A stretch of DNA of 64,000 bases from the NCBI RefSeq assembly GCF_905207245.1, contig NZ_CAJLKP010000020.1:9316-73315 (forward strand). Direction: 5' to 3'. Positions 42,858 through 50,892 of the stretch are shown piece after piece. Position numbers and translations under genes: made by a program. This stretch comes from an uncultured Bacteroides sp. Lineage in GTDB: Bacteria > Bacteroidota > Bacteroidia > Bacteroidales > Bacteroidaceae. Each line of letters starts with the position of its first letter. The first letter of the stretch is position 1. The notes below the pieces were generated by a model. That model ran no database searches, was not told the origin of the DNA, and saw nothing but the letters and a program-made list of their open reading frames with translations.

Positions 42858-42868
42858 CAATTAGTAAA

Positions 42869-44305
42869 ATGGAAGATGTAAATTTCAGAAAAGGTGATGC
42901 CAAAACAGAAGTGTTTGGATCAAACAGAATGTTGCAACCCTCTCCGGTAGAGAAGATCCCTGACGGACCTACTACTCCCGAAATTGCTTATCAGATGGTA
43001 AAAGACGAAACTTTCGCTCAAACTCAACCCCGTCTGAATCTGGCTACATTCGTTACCACTTATATGGACGACTATGCCACCAAGCTGATGAACGAGGCAA
43101 TCAACATCAACTACATTGACGAAACGGAATATCCCCGTATCGCCGTGATGAACGGAAAATGTATCAACATCGTAGCAAACTTGTGGAACTCTCCTGAAAA
43201 GGATACTTGGAAAACAGGTGCGCTGGCCATTGGTTCAAGTGAAGCATGTATGTTGGGCGGTGTGGCAGCTTGGCTGCGTTGGCGTAAAAAACGCCAGGCT
43301 CAGGGCAAACCATTCGATAAACCTAATTTCGTTATCTCAACCGGTTTCCAGGTAGTATGGGAAAAGTTCGCTCAGTTGTGGCAGATTGAAATGCGTGAAG
43401 TGCCTTTGACCCTTGACAAGACTACTCTTGATCCGGAAGAAGCATTAAAAATGTGTGATGAAAACACCATTTGTATCGTACCTATTCAGGGTGTGACATG
43501 GACCGGACTGAACGATGACGTAGAAGCATTGGACAAAGCTCTGGATGCTTACAACGCCAAGACCGGTTACGATATTCCTATCCATGTAGATGCTGCCAGT
43601 GGTGGTTTCATCCTGCCGTTCCTCTATCCTGAAAAGAAGTGGGACTTCCGCTTGAAGTGGGTTCTTTCTATCAGTGTCAGCGGACATAAATTCGGTCTCG
43701 TTTATCCGGGTCTGGGCTGGGTTTGCTGGAAAGGCAAAGAATATCTGCCCGAAGAAATGTCATTCAGTGTAAACTACCTCGGTGCAAACATTACTCAGGT
43801 CGGCTTGAACTTCTCCCGTCCTGCTGCTCAAATCCTGGGTCAGTACTACCAATTCATTCGCTTAGGATTCCAGGGATACAAAGAGGTGCAGTATAATTCG
43901 CTGACCATTGCGAAGTATATCCATGACGAAATCGCCAAGATGGAACCGTTCGTCAACTATTCAGAAGAAGTGGTGAACCCGTTGTTCATCTGGTACATGA
44001 AACCGGAGTACGCCAAGAATGCTAAATGGACGTTGTACGACCTTCAGGATAAACTGTCGCAACATGGTTGGATGGTACCGGCTTATACCCTGCCTTCTAA
44101 ACTGGACGACTACGTCGTAATGCGTGTGGTAGTACGCCAGGGCTTCAGCCGCGACATGGCAGACATGTTGCTGGGCGACATCAAGAATGCTATCACTGAA
44201 CTGGAAAAATTGGATTATCCTACTCCTACCCGCATGGCTCAGGAAAAGAACTTGCCGGTGGAAGCTAAGATGTTCAATCACGGTGGACGTAGACATAAGA
44301 AATAA
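42869..44305 (+). CDS. gadB: Glutamate decarboxylase
   Basis: 478 residues, PLP-dependent group II decarboxylase. It turns glutamate into GABA and CO2 and consumes a cytoplasmic proton. PLP Lys is Lys274 in SISVSGHKFGLVYPG; the cofactor-facing Asp and Ala are in HVDAASGGF (239-247). The N-terminus and the C-terminal tail NHGGRRHKK resemble the pH-controlled ends of E. coli GadB. It is followed by glutaminase, which makes its substrate, and the antiporter that exports GABA. Confidence 0.97.
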   Translation: MEDVNFRKGDAKTEVFGSNRMLQPSPVEKIPDGPTTPEIAYQMVKDETFAQTQPRLNLATFVTTYMDDYATKLMNEAININYIDETEYPRIAVMNGKCINIVANLWNSPEKDTWKTGALAIGSSEACMLGGVAAWLRWRKKRQAQGKPFDKPNFVISTGFQVVWEKFAQLWQIEMREVPLTLDKTTLDPEEALKMCDENTICIVPIQGVTWTGLNDDVEALDKALDAYNAKTGYDIPIHVDAASGGFILPFLYPEKKWDFRLKWVLSISVSGHKFGLVYPGLGWVCWKGKEYLPEEMSFSVNYLGANITQVGLNFSRPAAQILGQYYQFIRLGFQGYKEVQYNSLTIAKYIHDEIAKMEPFVNYSEEVVNPLFIWYMKPEYAKNAKWTLYDLQDKLSQHGWMVPAYTLPSKLDDYVVMRVVVRQGFSRDMADMLLGDIKNAITELEKLDYPTPTRMAQEKNLPVEAKMFNHGGRRHKK

Positions 44306-44309
44306 TTAA

Positions 44310-44432
44310 GTTGACGAGGAACTAGTTGACAAGGGGACAAGGGCTGCGCTATAAGATGGCGTATGGCTTATGCAGCGCAAAGCCTACATAGCGCAGCCCC
44401 TCGTTCCCTTGTCAACTTCTCCCCTTGTCAAC
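44310..44432. repeat. GACAAGG-type palindromic repeat between gadB and glsA
   Basis: The left arm GTTGACAAGGGGACAAGGG followed by CTGCGCTAT is inverted in the right arm (ATAGCGCAGCCC, then CCCTTGTCAAC twice). The GCTGCGCTAT core also occurs in the GTAGCTTG element at 41014, so the two families share a centre. A transcript crossing it would form a long hairpin. Confidence 0.8.
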
Positions 44433-44448
44433 TCAAACAAGAAAAACT

Positions 44449-45414
44449 ATGGATAAAAAGATATCAATCTCTCAACTGAAAGAGGTTGCTCAGGAAGCTT
44501 ATGAACAAGCGAAGGGCAACACAGGGGGAAAAAACGCCGATTACATCCCCTACCTTGCCAACATTGACAAGAACCTGTTCGGCATCAGCCTTTGTCTGAT
44601 GAACGGACAGACTATTAACATAGGCGATACAGACTATCGTTTCGGTATAGAGTCCGTTTCAAAAGTACACACAGCTATTCTTATCCTCCGTCAGTACGGA
44701 GCACAGAAAGTGCTCGACATGATTGGTGCGGATGCTACGGGATTGCCTTTCAACTCCATCATCGCCATTTTGCTGGAGAACGACCACCCATCTACCCCGT
44801 TGGTAAATGCAGGTGCCATTTCGGCATGTTCTATGGTGACTCCGGTAGGTGATTCTGATAAGAAGTGGGAAGCCATCGTACAGAATATCACTGAATTGTG
44901 TGGTTCTGCTCCACAATTGATTGATGAGTTGTATAAGTCGGAAACAGCTACAAACTTCAATAATCGTTCCATCGCATGGTTGCTGAAGAACTATAATCGT
45001 ATCTATGATAATCCGGACATGGCACTCGATTTATACACACGCCAGTGTTCACTGGGCATCACTGCACAACAACTGGGTATTGCCGCCGGAACCATCGCAA
45101 ACAATGGTGTGAATCCTGTTACGAAACAGGAAGTTTTCGAGGCTTCACTGGCTCCGAAGATTACTTCCATGATTTCTACCGTAGGTTTCTACGAACACTC
45201 GGGCGACTGGATGTACACTGCCGGAATACCTGCCAAGAGCGGTGTAGGTGGTGGCGTTATGGCGGTATTGCCCGGAGTATTCGGCGCATCTGCTTTCGCA
45301 CCTCCTTTGGACGAAGCAGGAAATTCTGTTAAAGCACAGCTCGCCATCAAGTTCATCATGAACAAATTAGACCTGGGCGTGTTCAATGGTGACCGTGTAA
45401 CCATTGTAGAATAA
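44449..45414 (+). CDS. glsA: Glutaminase (beta-lactamase-fold, GlsA type)
   Basis: 321 residues from MDKKISISQLKEVAQ; an upstream ATG at 44425 lies in the repeat arm. It hydrolyses glutamine to glutamate and ammonia. The catalytic Ser-x-x-Lys is Ser69-Lys72 in FGIESVSKVH; other family segments are PLVNAGAISACSMV and GVNPVTKQEVF, and the C-terminal SGVGGGVMAVLPG. It supplies glutamate for GadB, and its ammonia also buffers acid. Its terminator is at 45440-45477. Confidence 0.96.
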   Translation: MDKKISISQLKEVAQEAYEQAKGNTGGKNADYIPYLANIDKNLFGISLCLMNGQTINIGDTDYRFGIESVSKVHTAILILRQYGAQKVLDMIGADATGLPFNSIIAILLENDHPSTPLVNAGAISACSMVTPVGDSDKKWEAIVQNITELCGSAPQLIDELYKSETATNFNNRSIAWLLKNYNRIYDNPDMALDLYTRQCSLGITAQQLGIAAGTIANNGVNPVTKQEVFEASLAPKITSMISTVGFYEHSGDWMYTAGIPAKSGVGGGVMAVLPGVFGASAFAPPLDEAGNSVKAQLAIKFIMNKLDLGVFNGDRVTIVE

Positions 45415-45439
45415 AACAATCTCTCTTTTTCATAAATAT

Positions 45440-45477
45440 AGGCGTCATCAGTCCGTTGAGGATAGATGGCGCCTTTT
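45440..45477 (+). terminator. Terminator after glsA
   Basis: AGGCGTCATC (45440-45449) pairs with GATGGCGCCT (45465-45474), with one mismatch, and is followed by TTTT. Confidence 0.7.
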
Positions 45478-45491
45478 CCATGAATGAGTTA

Positions 45492-45568
45492 TGAGTTACG
45501 AGCTACGAGCTACAAGTTTGCTGCGTTGTATCTGCATACTCGTAGCTTGTAGCCCGTAGCTTGTTACT
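45492..45568. repeat. GTAGCTTG-family palindromic repeat, full element
   Basis: The left arm GAGTTACGAGCTACGAGCTA and the right arm CTCGTAGCTTGTAGCCCGTA with GCTTGTTAC are inverted around TTTGCTGCGTTGTATCTGCA. The right arm runs into the stop codon of the channel gene. Confidence 0.78.
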
Positions 45569-46280
45569 GATTCAATTGCTTATAGTATTCTTCTTTCTGC
45601 TGATTGCGCTTCTGTACAAGACTGGTTACGTACACCGTAAATATCGGGAACATCATCATGCCCAGTGCAGCCAACACAACGGATAATACACGCCCGGTCA
45701 CCGTTACCGCTATGATATTGGACCCTACCGTCGTCACATCCATAAAGGCCCACCACAAGGCATCTCCATAACCCGTAACCAGCGTATTCGTTCCATGCTC
45801 CATGACATAAAATGCCAGACTGGAGAAATAGACTGTGGCAAGCAGGGTGGTCAGATAAGTGACAAACAAGCCGGATGCCTTATTATACGTCAACCATCCC
45901 ACAACAATCGCCATTGCATACCCGCCACGCACCAACGGAATGAAACGCAACAGATAAGTAATCTCATCAGAGAAAGTCCACCCCGCCCAGGAAATTATAC
46001 TCTGATATGGGATAGCTACCAACAAGAAAATAAAGTGAGTGGCGAAATAACGTCCTTTATGCTTTGCTAAAAACCACTCTAAAATAAAGTCCAGCAAAAA
46101 CAGCACGCACACCGCAAACTGAACCTTCATAAATACCGTCTGGGTATAAAAAGGAATACCCTTGAAGGTGTCTACTGAAATACTAATCACCAAAAACAGC
46201 GAGAGCAACAGAATAATAATGTGTAAGACACCATAAATTCCTTTCTCCCGCAACGAAAATTCTGAAAGAGCCATTTTCAT
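45564..46280 (-). CDS. Ion channel protein, K+-channel-like with non-canonical filter
   Basis: 238 residues. Membrane helices at about 18-36, 53-71, 82-98 and 118-134, then a two-helix pore region (about 138-215). The pore loop reads GYGDALWWAFMDVTTVGSN. K+ channels have TVGYG at this point, but here it is TVGSN (184-188), so the two residues that finish the filter are changed. The arginines of a voltage sensor are few. A channel of this kind accompanies gadB, glsA and gadC in many Bacteroides. It may balance charge during Glu/GABA exchange; the ion is uncertain. Confidence 0.88.
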   Translation of the reverse strand: MKMALSEFSLREKGIYGVLHIIILLLSLFLVISISVDTFKGIPFYTQTVFMKVQFAVCVLFLLDFILEWFLAKHKGRYFATHFIFLLVAIPYQSIISWAGWTFSDEITYLLRFIPLVRGGYAMAIVVGWLTYNKASGLFVTYLTTLLATVYFSSLAFYVMEHGTNTLVTGYGDALWWAFMDVTTVGSNIIAVTVTGRVLSVVLAALGMMMFPIFTVYVTSLVQKRNQQKEEYYKQLNQ

Positions 46281-46459
46281 AATAGTACTAATTTATATGT
46301 TATGAATAAAATCGAATTGACTGCCTTGAAACGCCTTACACATAGCATTTGTTTAAGTGTTAAAAAGCACACTTTCACTTTATCTCCGAAAACAACTCCC
46401 CCAAGATGTTGTTATAGAGACTGATTTTAAAACATATTTTTCACCTAAAACCTTAACTT

Positions 46460-48055
46460 ATGGCAAATATTAAACAAACAGTGAAGCTGGGTGTGTTCAC
46501 CCTCGCAATCATGAATGTGACAGCAGTAGTATCCCTACGTGGACTACCTGCCGAGGCCGTGTACGGAATGAGTTCGGCCTTCTACTACTTATTTGCAGCT
46601 ATCGTATTCCTTATACCGACGTCACTTGTCGCTGCGGAATTGGCTGCGATGTTCCAGGACAAACAAGGTGGTGTATTCCGCTGGGTAGGCGAAGCCTACG
46701 GTAAGCGGTTCGGTTTCCTTGCCATCTGGGTGCAATGGATTGAAAGTACCATCTGGTATCCCACCGTATTGACTTTCGGTGCCGTATCCATCGCCTTTAT
46801 CGGCATGAACGATGCACACGACATGTCCCTGGCAAGCAATAAGTATTACACACTCGCCGTTGTGCTCATCATCTACTGGCTCGCCACATTCATCTCACTG
46901 AAAGGTATGGGATGGGTAGGTAAAGTAGCCAAAGTCGGCGGTATGGTCGGTACCATTATCCCGGCAGCCCTGCTGATTATCCTGGGTATCATTTATCTGG
47001 CCAGTGGCGGACATTCCAATCTGGACTTCCACAGCAGCTTCTTCCCCGACCTGACGAACTTCGACAACGTCGTGCTCGCCGCAAGTATCTTCCTCTTTTA
47101 TGCCGGTATGGAAATGGGCGGTATCCACGTAAAGGATATGGAAAACCCATCCAAAAACTATCCGAAAGCAGTATTTATCGGTGCTGCAATCACAGTTATC
47201 ATTTTCGTGTTGGGTACCTTCGCACTGGGTGTCATCATCCCGGCCAAGGATATCAGTTTGACACAGAGTTTGCTGGTTGGTTTCGACAATTACTTCAAGT
47301 ATATCCATGCTTCCTGGTTGTCACCGATTATTGCTATTGCATTGGCATTCGGCGTATTGGCAGGTGTATTGACATGGGTTGCCGGTCCGTCTAAAGGTAT
47401 CTTTGCCGTAGGTAAAGCCGGTTACATGCCTCCGTTCTTCCAGAAGACTAATAAACTGGGTGTCCAGAAGAACATTCTGTTCGTACAAGGTGGTGCGGTA
47501 ACCGTATTGAGCCTCTTATTCGTAGTTATGCCTTCCGTACAGAGTTTCTATCAGATTCTGTCACAGTTGACAGTGGTTCTTTACCTCATCATGTATATGT
47601 TGATGTTTACGGGAGCTATCGTACTGCGTTATAAGATGAAGAAGTTGAACCGTCCGTTCCGCATCGGTAAGGGTGGCAACGGTTTGATGTGGTTCATCGG
47701 CGGACTTGGTTTCTGCGGTTCTCTGTTGGCGTTCATCCTGAGCTTCATCCCGCCCAGTCAGATTTCAACAGGTAGTAATACGGTTTGGTTCTCTGTACTG
47801 ATTATCGGTGCAATTGTTGTTGTGGCAGCACCGTTCATCATCTACGCATGCAAGAAACCGTCCTGGGTTGACCCAAACACTAACTTCGAGCCTTTTCACT
47901 GGGAAGTACAACCCCAAGTTGCTGCATCTGCTGCAACAACTACAGCTACTACAGCCACTGCTACTACAGCAGGAACTACAAACACAGCTACGGCAACTCC
48001 TCATGCAACTCCTACCGGTACTGCAACAAATAATTCCGATACACCTAAATCATAG
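46460..48055 (+). CDS. gadC: Glutamate/GABA antiporter
   Basis: 531 residues with about 12 helices of the APC fold. KLGVFTLAIMNVTAVVSLRGLP at the start is the GadC form of the unwound first helix, and TVLTFGAVSIAFIG and FLFYAGMEMGGIHVKDME are further family segments. It imports glutamate and exports GABA. The last 45 residues are an Ala/Thr-rich tail (AATTTATTATATTAGTT and onward), replacing the basic C-plug that closes E. coli GadC at neutral pH. The leader holds CCTAAAACCTTAACTT just before the start and an AAGTGT/ACACTT hairpin near 46354. Confidence 0.94.
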   Translation: MANIKQTVKLGVFTLAIMNVTAVVSLRGLPAEAVYGMSSAFYYLFAAIVFLIPTSLVAAELAAMFQDKQGGVFRWVGEAYGKRFGFLAIWVQWIESTIWYPTVLTFGAVSIAFIGMNDAHDMSLASNKYYTLAVVLIIYWLATFISLKGMGWVGKVAKVGGMVGTIIPAALLIILGIIYLASGGHSNLDFHSSFFPDLTNFDNVVLAASIFLFYAGMEMGGIHVKDMENPSKNYPKAVFIGAAITVIIFVLGTFALGVIIPAKDISLTQSLLVGFDNYFKYIHASWLSPIIAIALAFGVLAGVLTWVAGPSKGIFAVGKAGYMPPFFQKTNKLGVQKNILFVQGGAVTVLSLLFVVMPSVQSFYQILSQLTVVLYLIMYMLMFTGAIVLRYKMKKLNRPFRIGKGGNGLMWFIGGLGFCGSLLAFILSFIPPSQISTGSNTVWFSVLIIGAIVVVAAPFIIYACKKPSWVDPNTNFEPFHWEVQPQVAASAATTTATTATATTAGTTNTATATPHATPTGTATNNSDTPKS

Positions 48056-48075
48056 GATTGTATTCGAAAACAATG

Positions 48076-48115
48076 AAAATGGGACTGTACATATCGCTTG
48101 TACAGCCCCATTTTT
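48076..48115 (+). terminator. Rho-independent terminator of gadC
   Basis: AAAATGGGACTGTACA pairs with TGTACAGCCCCATTTT around a short loop and is followed by a T run (48111-48115). It lies about 20 bp after the stop codon. Confidence 0.88.
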
Positions 48116-48144
48116 ATTAATCCATTGATTATCAACAAATAGCA

Positions 48145-48265
48145 TTTACATACAATTTACCACAGGATGTAAAAGCATTTACCGCCGTATGTAACGCTCT
48201 TTACCTCGGCATGTAACGGTCTTTACCTCGGTATGTAACGACCTTTACCCCGGCGTGTAAATGGA
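48145..48265. repeat. 22-bp tandem array with TTTACC...TGTAA units
   Basis: TTTACC occurs at 48156, 48178, 48200, 48222 and 48244, exactly 22 bp apart, with TTTAC also 11 bp earlier at 48145. Each unit also contains TGTAA about 12 bp after its first base, giving inverted half-sites TTAC and GTAA. It is located between the convergent gadC and nitronate monooxygenase genes. Confidence 0.88.
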
Positions 48266-48377
48266 GTTATCATTTGGGGTAAACAAAATTCCCACGGGAG
48301 GAAACAACCGTACCCATAAGGCTATGTCATATCCGTTGACAGTAAACAAACCCATTTCACTTCCTGAGATAAAAAAT

Positions 48378-48468
48378 CCGTCTCACAAGATGAATAATTT
48401 CATCCTACGAGACGGATATTCCCATCTCACGAGGCTAAACGGTTCGTCTCGTGAGAGCATATTTCTTT
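48378..48468. repeat. 22-bp tandem array with TCTCACGAG-like units
   Basis: Units start at 48381, 48403, 48425 and 48447 (TCTCACAAG, TCCTACGAG, TCTCACGAG, TCTCGTGAG), exactly 22 bp apart. CCGTCTC (48378) and GAGACGG (48409) are also inverted. The stretch 48266-48377 shows two CCCA words 22 bp apart (48291, 48313) and no gene. The array ends at the stop codon of the next gene. Confidence 0.82.
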
Positions 48469-48469
48469 C

Positions 48470-49411
48470 TTAATCTTTCAGTTCATCCCATGCTCTTTTA
48501 TATCCTTCCGTCAGCTCCTGCATTACCTCAGCAACCGTCTGTATCTGTCTGCCATAAAGCAATGCTGATGCCTGCCCTATCTCCAACTCACCTTCTTCAA
48601 GGTCTCCATAAAAGATACCTTTCTTGGCACGCCCATGCGCCAGGAGAATACGAAGTTCATCCTGGGTTGCTCCCACCGCTTCAGCAGCTTCCACTGCATC
48701 GCGGAAATTGCTTCTTGCCAGACGTACCGGAGCAAGTTTTTTTAGCAATAACCTGGTATCACCCTCTTGCAAACGCAGGCAGTAGTCCTTGAAATATTCG
48801 TGGGCGGAACTTTCCTGTGTCAACGCAAAGCGCGTACCTATTTGTACACCTTCCGCTCCCAACACTCGGGCGGCAAGCATGGCTTCGCCCGTGGCAATCC
48901 CTCCGGCAGCAATCAACGGTAAAGTAGTGGCTGCACGTACGGCAGGTATCAGGCACAAAGTGGTAGTTTCTTCCCTTCCGTTGTGTCCGCCGGCTTCAAA
49001 GCCCTCAGCCACAACAGCATCAACACCCGCCTCTTCGGCCTTCATCGCAAAGCGGGAAGAACTGACCACATGTACCACTGTCACACCTCTTTCTTTCAGC
49101 CATCCGGTCCATTTGGCAGGACTTCCGGCAGAGGTAAATACTATATTGACTCCCTCATCCACTATTATCTGCATGATTTCTTCAATCTGCGGATACATCA
49201 ACGGAACATTAACCCCAAAAGCATGATGTGTAGCGGCACGACATTTGCGGATATGTTCGCATAAAGTCTCAGGATGCATCGAACCTGCTCCAAGCAAACC
49301 CAGTCCACCCGCATTACTCACCGCCGACGCCAGGCGCCAGCCACTACACCAAACCATACCACCTTGGATTATTGGATATTTTATTCCGAAAAGGGAAGTA
49401 ATTCTGTTCAT
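48470..49411 (-). CDS. Nitronate monooxygenase / FabK-like flavoprotein
   Basis: 313 residues, a TIM-barrel FMN protein. The start MNRITSLFGIKYPIIQGGMV carries the flavin-binding QGGM. Later come EGFEAGGHNG with the catalytic His region, PLIAAGGIATGEAMLAARVL and GAEGVQIGTRFALTQES, which bind FMN phosphate. The family holds nitronate monooxygenases and the enoyl-ACP reductase FabK; the motifs do not separate the two with certainty. It is monocistronic, with its 3' end against the 22-bp array. Confidence 0.9.
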   Translation of the reverse strand: MNRITSLFGIKYPIIQGGMVWCSGWRLASAVSNAGGLGLLGAGSMHPETLCEHIRKCRAATHHAFGVNVPLMYPQIEEIMQIIVDEGVNIVFTSAGSPAKWTGWLKERGVTVVHVVSSSRFAMKAEEAGVDAVVAEGFEAGGHNGREETTTLCLIPAVRAATTLPLIAAGGIATGEAMLAARVLGAEGVQIGTRFALTQESSAHEYFKDYCLRLQEGDTRLLLKKLAPVRLARSNFRDAVEAAEAVGATQDELRILLAHGRAKKGIFYGDLEEGELEIGQASALLYGRQIQTVAEVMQELTEGYKRAWDELKD

Positions 49412-49490
49412 AGTTTCCTTCGTTTAGGCATTATTAAGGAAGAAACAAGAAAAAAGGACGAAAGGTTCGGAAAAAAAGGCGATATGTCAT

Positions 49491-49541
49491 AAAAACTGCA
49501 CCCGGAAATACGAATATACAACATACGCATAACCGGGTGCA
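49491..49541 (-). terminator. Rho-independent terminator of the ECF sigma operon
   Basis: On the minus strand TGCACCCGG (49541-49533) pairs with CCGGGTGCA (49505-49497), followed by GTTTTT-like sequence (A5 on plus at 49491-49495). It lies 55 bp after the last gene of the operon. Confidence 0.82.
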
Positions 49542-49596
49542 CAAATAATACAAATGAAGATTAAACAATAATCCCTATAATAAACACATCTTTTCC

Positions 49597-50280
49597 TTAA
49601 TTACTAATTGCCTTGACCGGAGCTTTTATCAGCACTGTGGCAGAGTCTCCATATGCCCGCAAAACTTCCAACGTGCGAGCCCGGCGCTTACGCCCCTTGA
49701 CATTCCAGAATTCCTTTGTAAAAGGCGCCATGAAATCTAATCCGCCTATACCTCCGCCACTGGCACCCTGCCAACTACCTACTGCCATATTATTCGCCCG
49801 TTCCGTAACCCGGTAACGCATTCCGGTTGCCTCTATCTCAGCTACACTTTTGCGTATGCCTTTATCAAAAGGACGTTTTGCCCAGTCAGAGTAAATCTTA
49901 AGTACCGTAAGCTCATAAAAAGGATCGTCCCGCCACGTATTCTTATCTATTTTAATTTTCTTCTGATACACCGGATCCCAGTTGTACTTTGTATTTGCCG
50001 TATAAGGGCGCAGGGTAAGGACAACTTTCTTCTTCGGCGTATTGGGTATCTCGGGTAGTGTTGTGTTGAAATCCAGCCATTTTTTTTCCGTCGACATCTG
50101 TTGTGTACCTATGGGCTGATCCACTCCCAGCTCTTTCAGTACCTCCGGATTCAACTTCATCTCCCCCTCTCCGTCCAGCAGGCGGCGCAATCGCAGAGAG
50201 TCCTGAGGTGTCCAGTTCTGAGCGCAAAGGGGAAGGACTACTGCAAAAAGCAGTCCGATTATAGTGCAATATTTTCTCAT
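49597..50280 (-). CDS. Secreted protein of unknown function (DUF4858-like)
   Basis: 227 residues. The signal peptide ends near LPLCAQ. The body is soluble, with DSLRLRRLLDGEGEMKLNPE, a basic middle and a C-terminal FMAPFTKEFWNVKGRKRRAR. I believe it belongs to DUF4858, a Bacteroidetes family often next to ECF sigma operons, but that rests on memory of similar operons. It is the last gene of the operon, 12 bp after the lipoprotein gene. Confidence 0.75.
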   Translation of the reverse strand: MRKYCTIIGLLFAVVLPLCAQNWTPQDSLRLRRLLDGEGEMKLNPEVLKELGVDQPIGTQQMSTEKKWLDFNTTLPEIPNTPKKKVVLTLRPYTANTKYNWDPVYQKKIKIDKNTWRDDPFYELTVLKIYSDWAKRPFDKGIRKSVAEIEATGMRYRVTERANNMAVGSWQGASGGGIGGLDFMAPFTKEFWNVKGRKRRARTLEVLRAYGDSATVLIKAPVKAISN

Positions 50281-50292
50281 TAATTTATTTTC

Positions 50293-50874
50293 TTACCACC
50301 ACATATATCCGCTTCCACAAAGCGGTTCATCGTAACAGGGGTCTATGGTCCACATCGTGCGGGGATATTTACGGCTCTCCCACCAGCGGCGGTAACGGGC
50401 AGCAGCATCCAGCACTTCGTCATCGGATAAAAAGTAAATGCCCTCATAATTTTCTGCATCCGCATGTACCATCTTACAGCCCATCGAGGCATTCTGTCCC
50501 AGACGGATGGTTTCCACTGTCCACAAGATGCACTCGCCTAAGCGGAGTTTACCTCCTGCGGAGTAAGAGACCGGTGCCAACGGGAAAGAAGGAATGACCG
50601 TCAAATCTTCGACATACTTCAACAAACCTTCTATGTCGTTAACGGTAAACCGGGGCACAGTGTTCAAACCTTCCGGACTTTCTACTGAATACTTCCCTCC
50701 TTTCAACTGCTTGACAAACAAATCCACATCAGGATTATTATAATCCAGCGTCTCTTCGGTGCATGACACAAAAGAAAGAGAAAAACAAAAGAGCAACGCC
50801 AACAAGGCAGCGCGATATGAGCGGATATTGATTCGTCCGCCAGCGAGTATAGTATTTAGAGATAGAGTTCTCAT
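50293..50874 (-). CDS. Lipoprotein of unknown function in the ECF sigma operon
   Basis: 193 residues. A long N-terminus (30 residues) precedes the hydrophobic signal ALLALLFCFSLSFVSC, with the lipid-carrying Cys about residue 39. The mature part has PDVDLFVKQLKGGKYSVESP, LPxF-like segments and the end CYDEPLCGSGYMWW with two cysteines. It may be a DUF4943-like protein. It is placed between the membrane-barrel hybrid and the DUF4858-like gene. Confidence 0.75.
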   Translation of the reverse strand: MRTLSLNTILAGGRINIRSYRAALLALLFCFSLSFVSCTEETLDYNNPDVDLFVKQLKGGKYSVESPEGLNTVPRFTVNDIEGLLKYVEDLTVIPSFPLAPVSYSAGGKLRLGECILWTVETIRLGQNASMGCKMVHADAENYEGIYFLSDDEVLDAAARYRRWWESRKYPRTMWTIDPCYDEPLCGSGYMWW

Positions 50875-50892
50875 TGTTATATTATATTAAGG

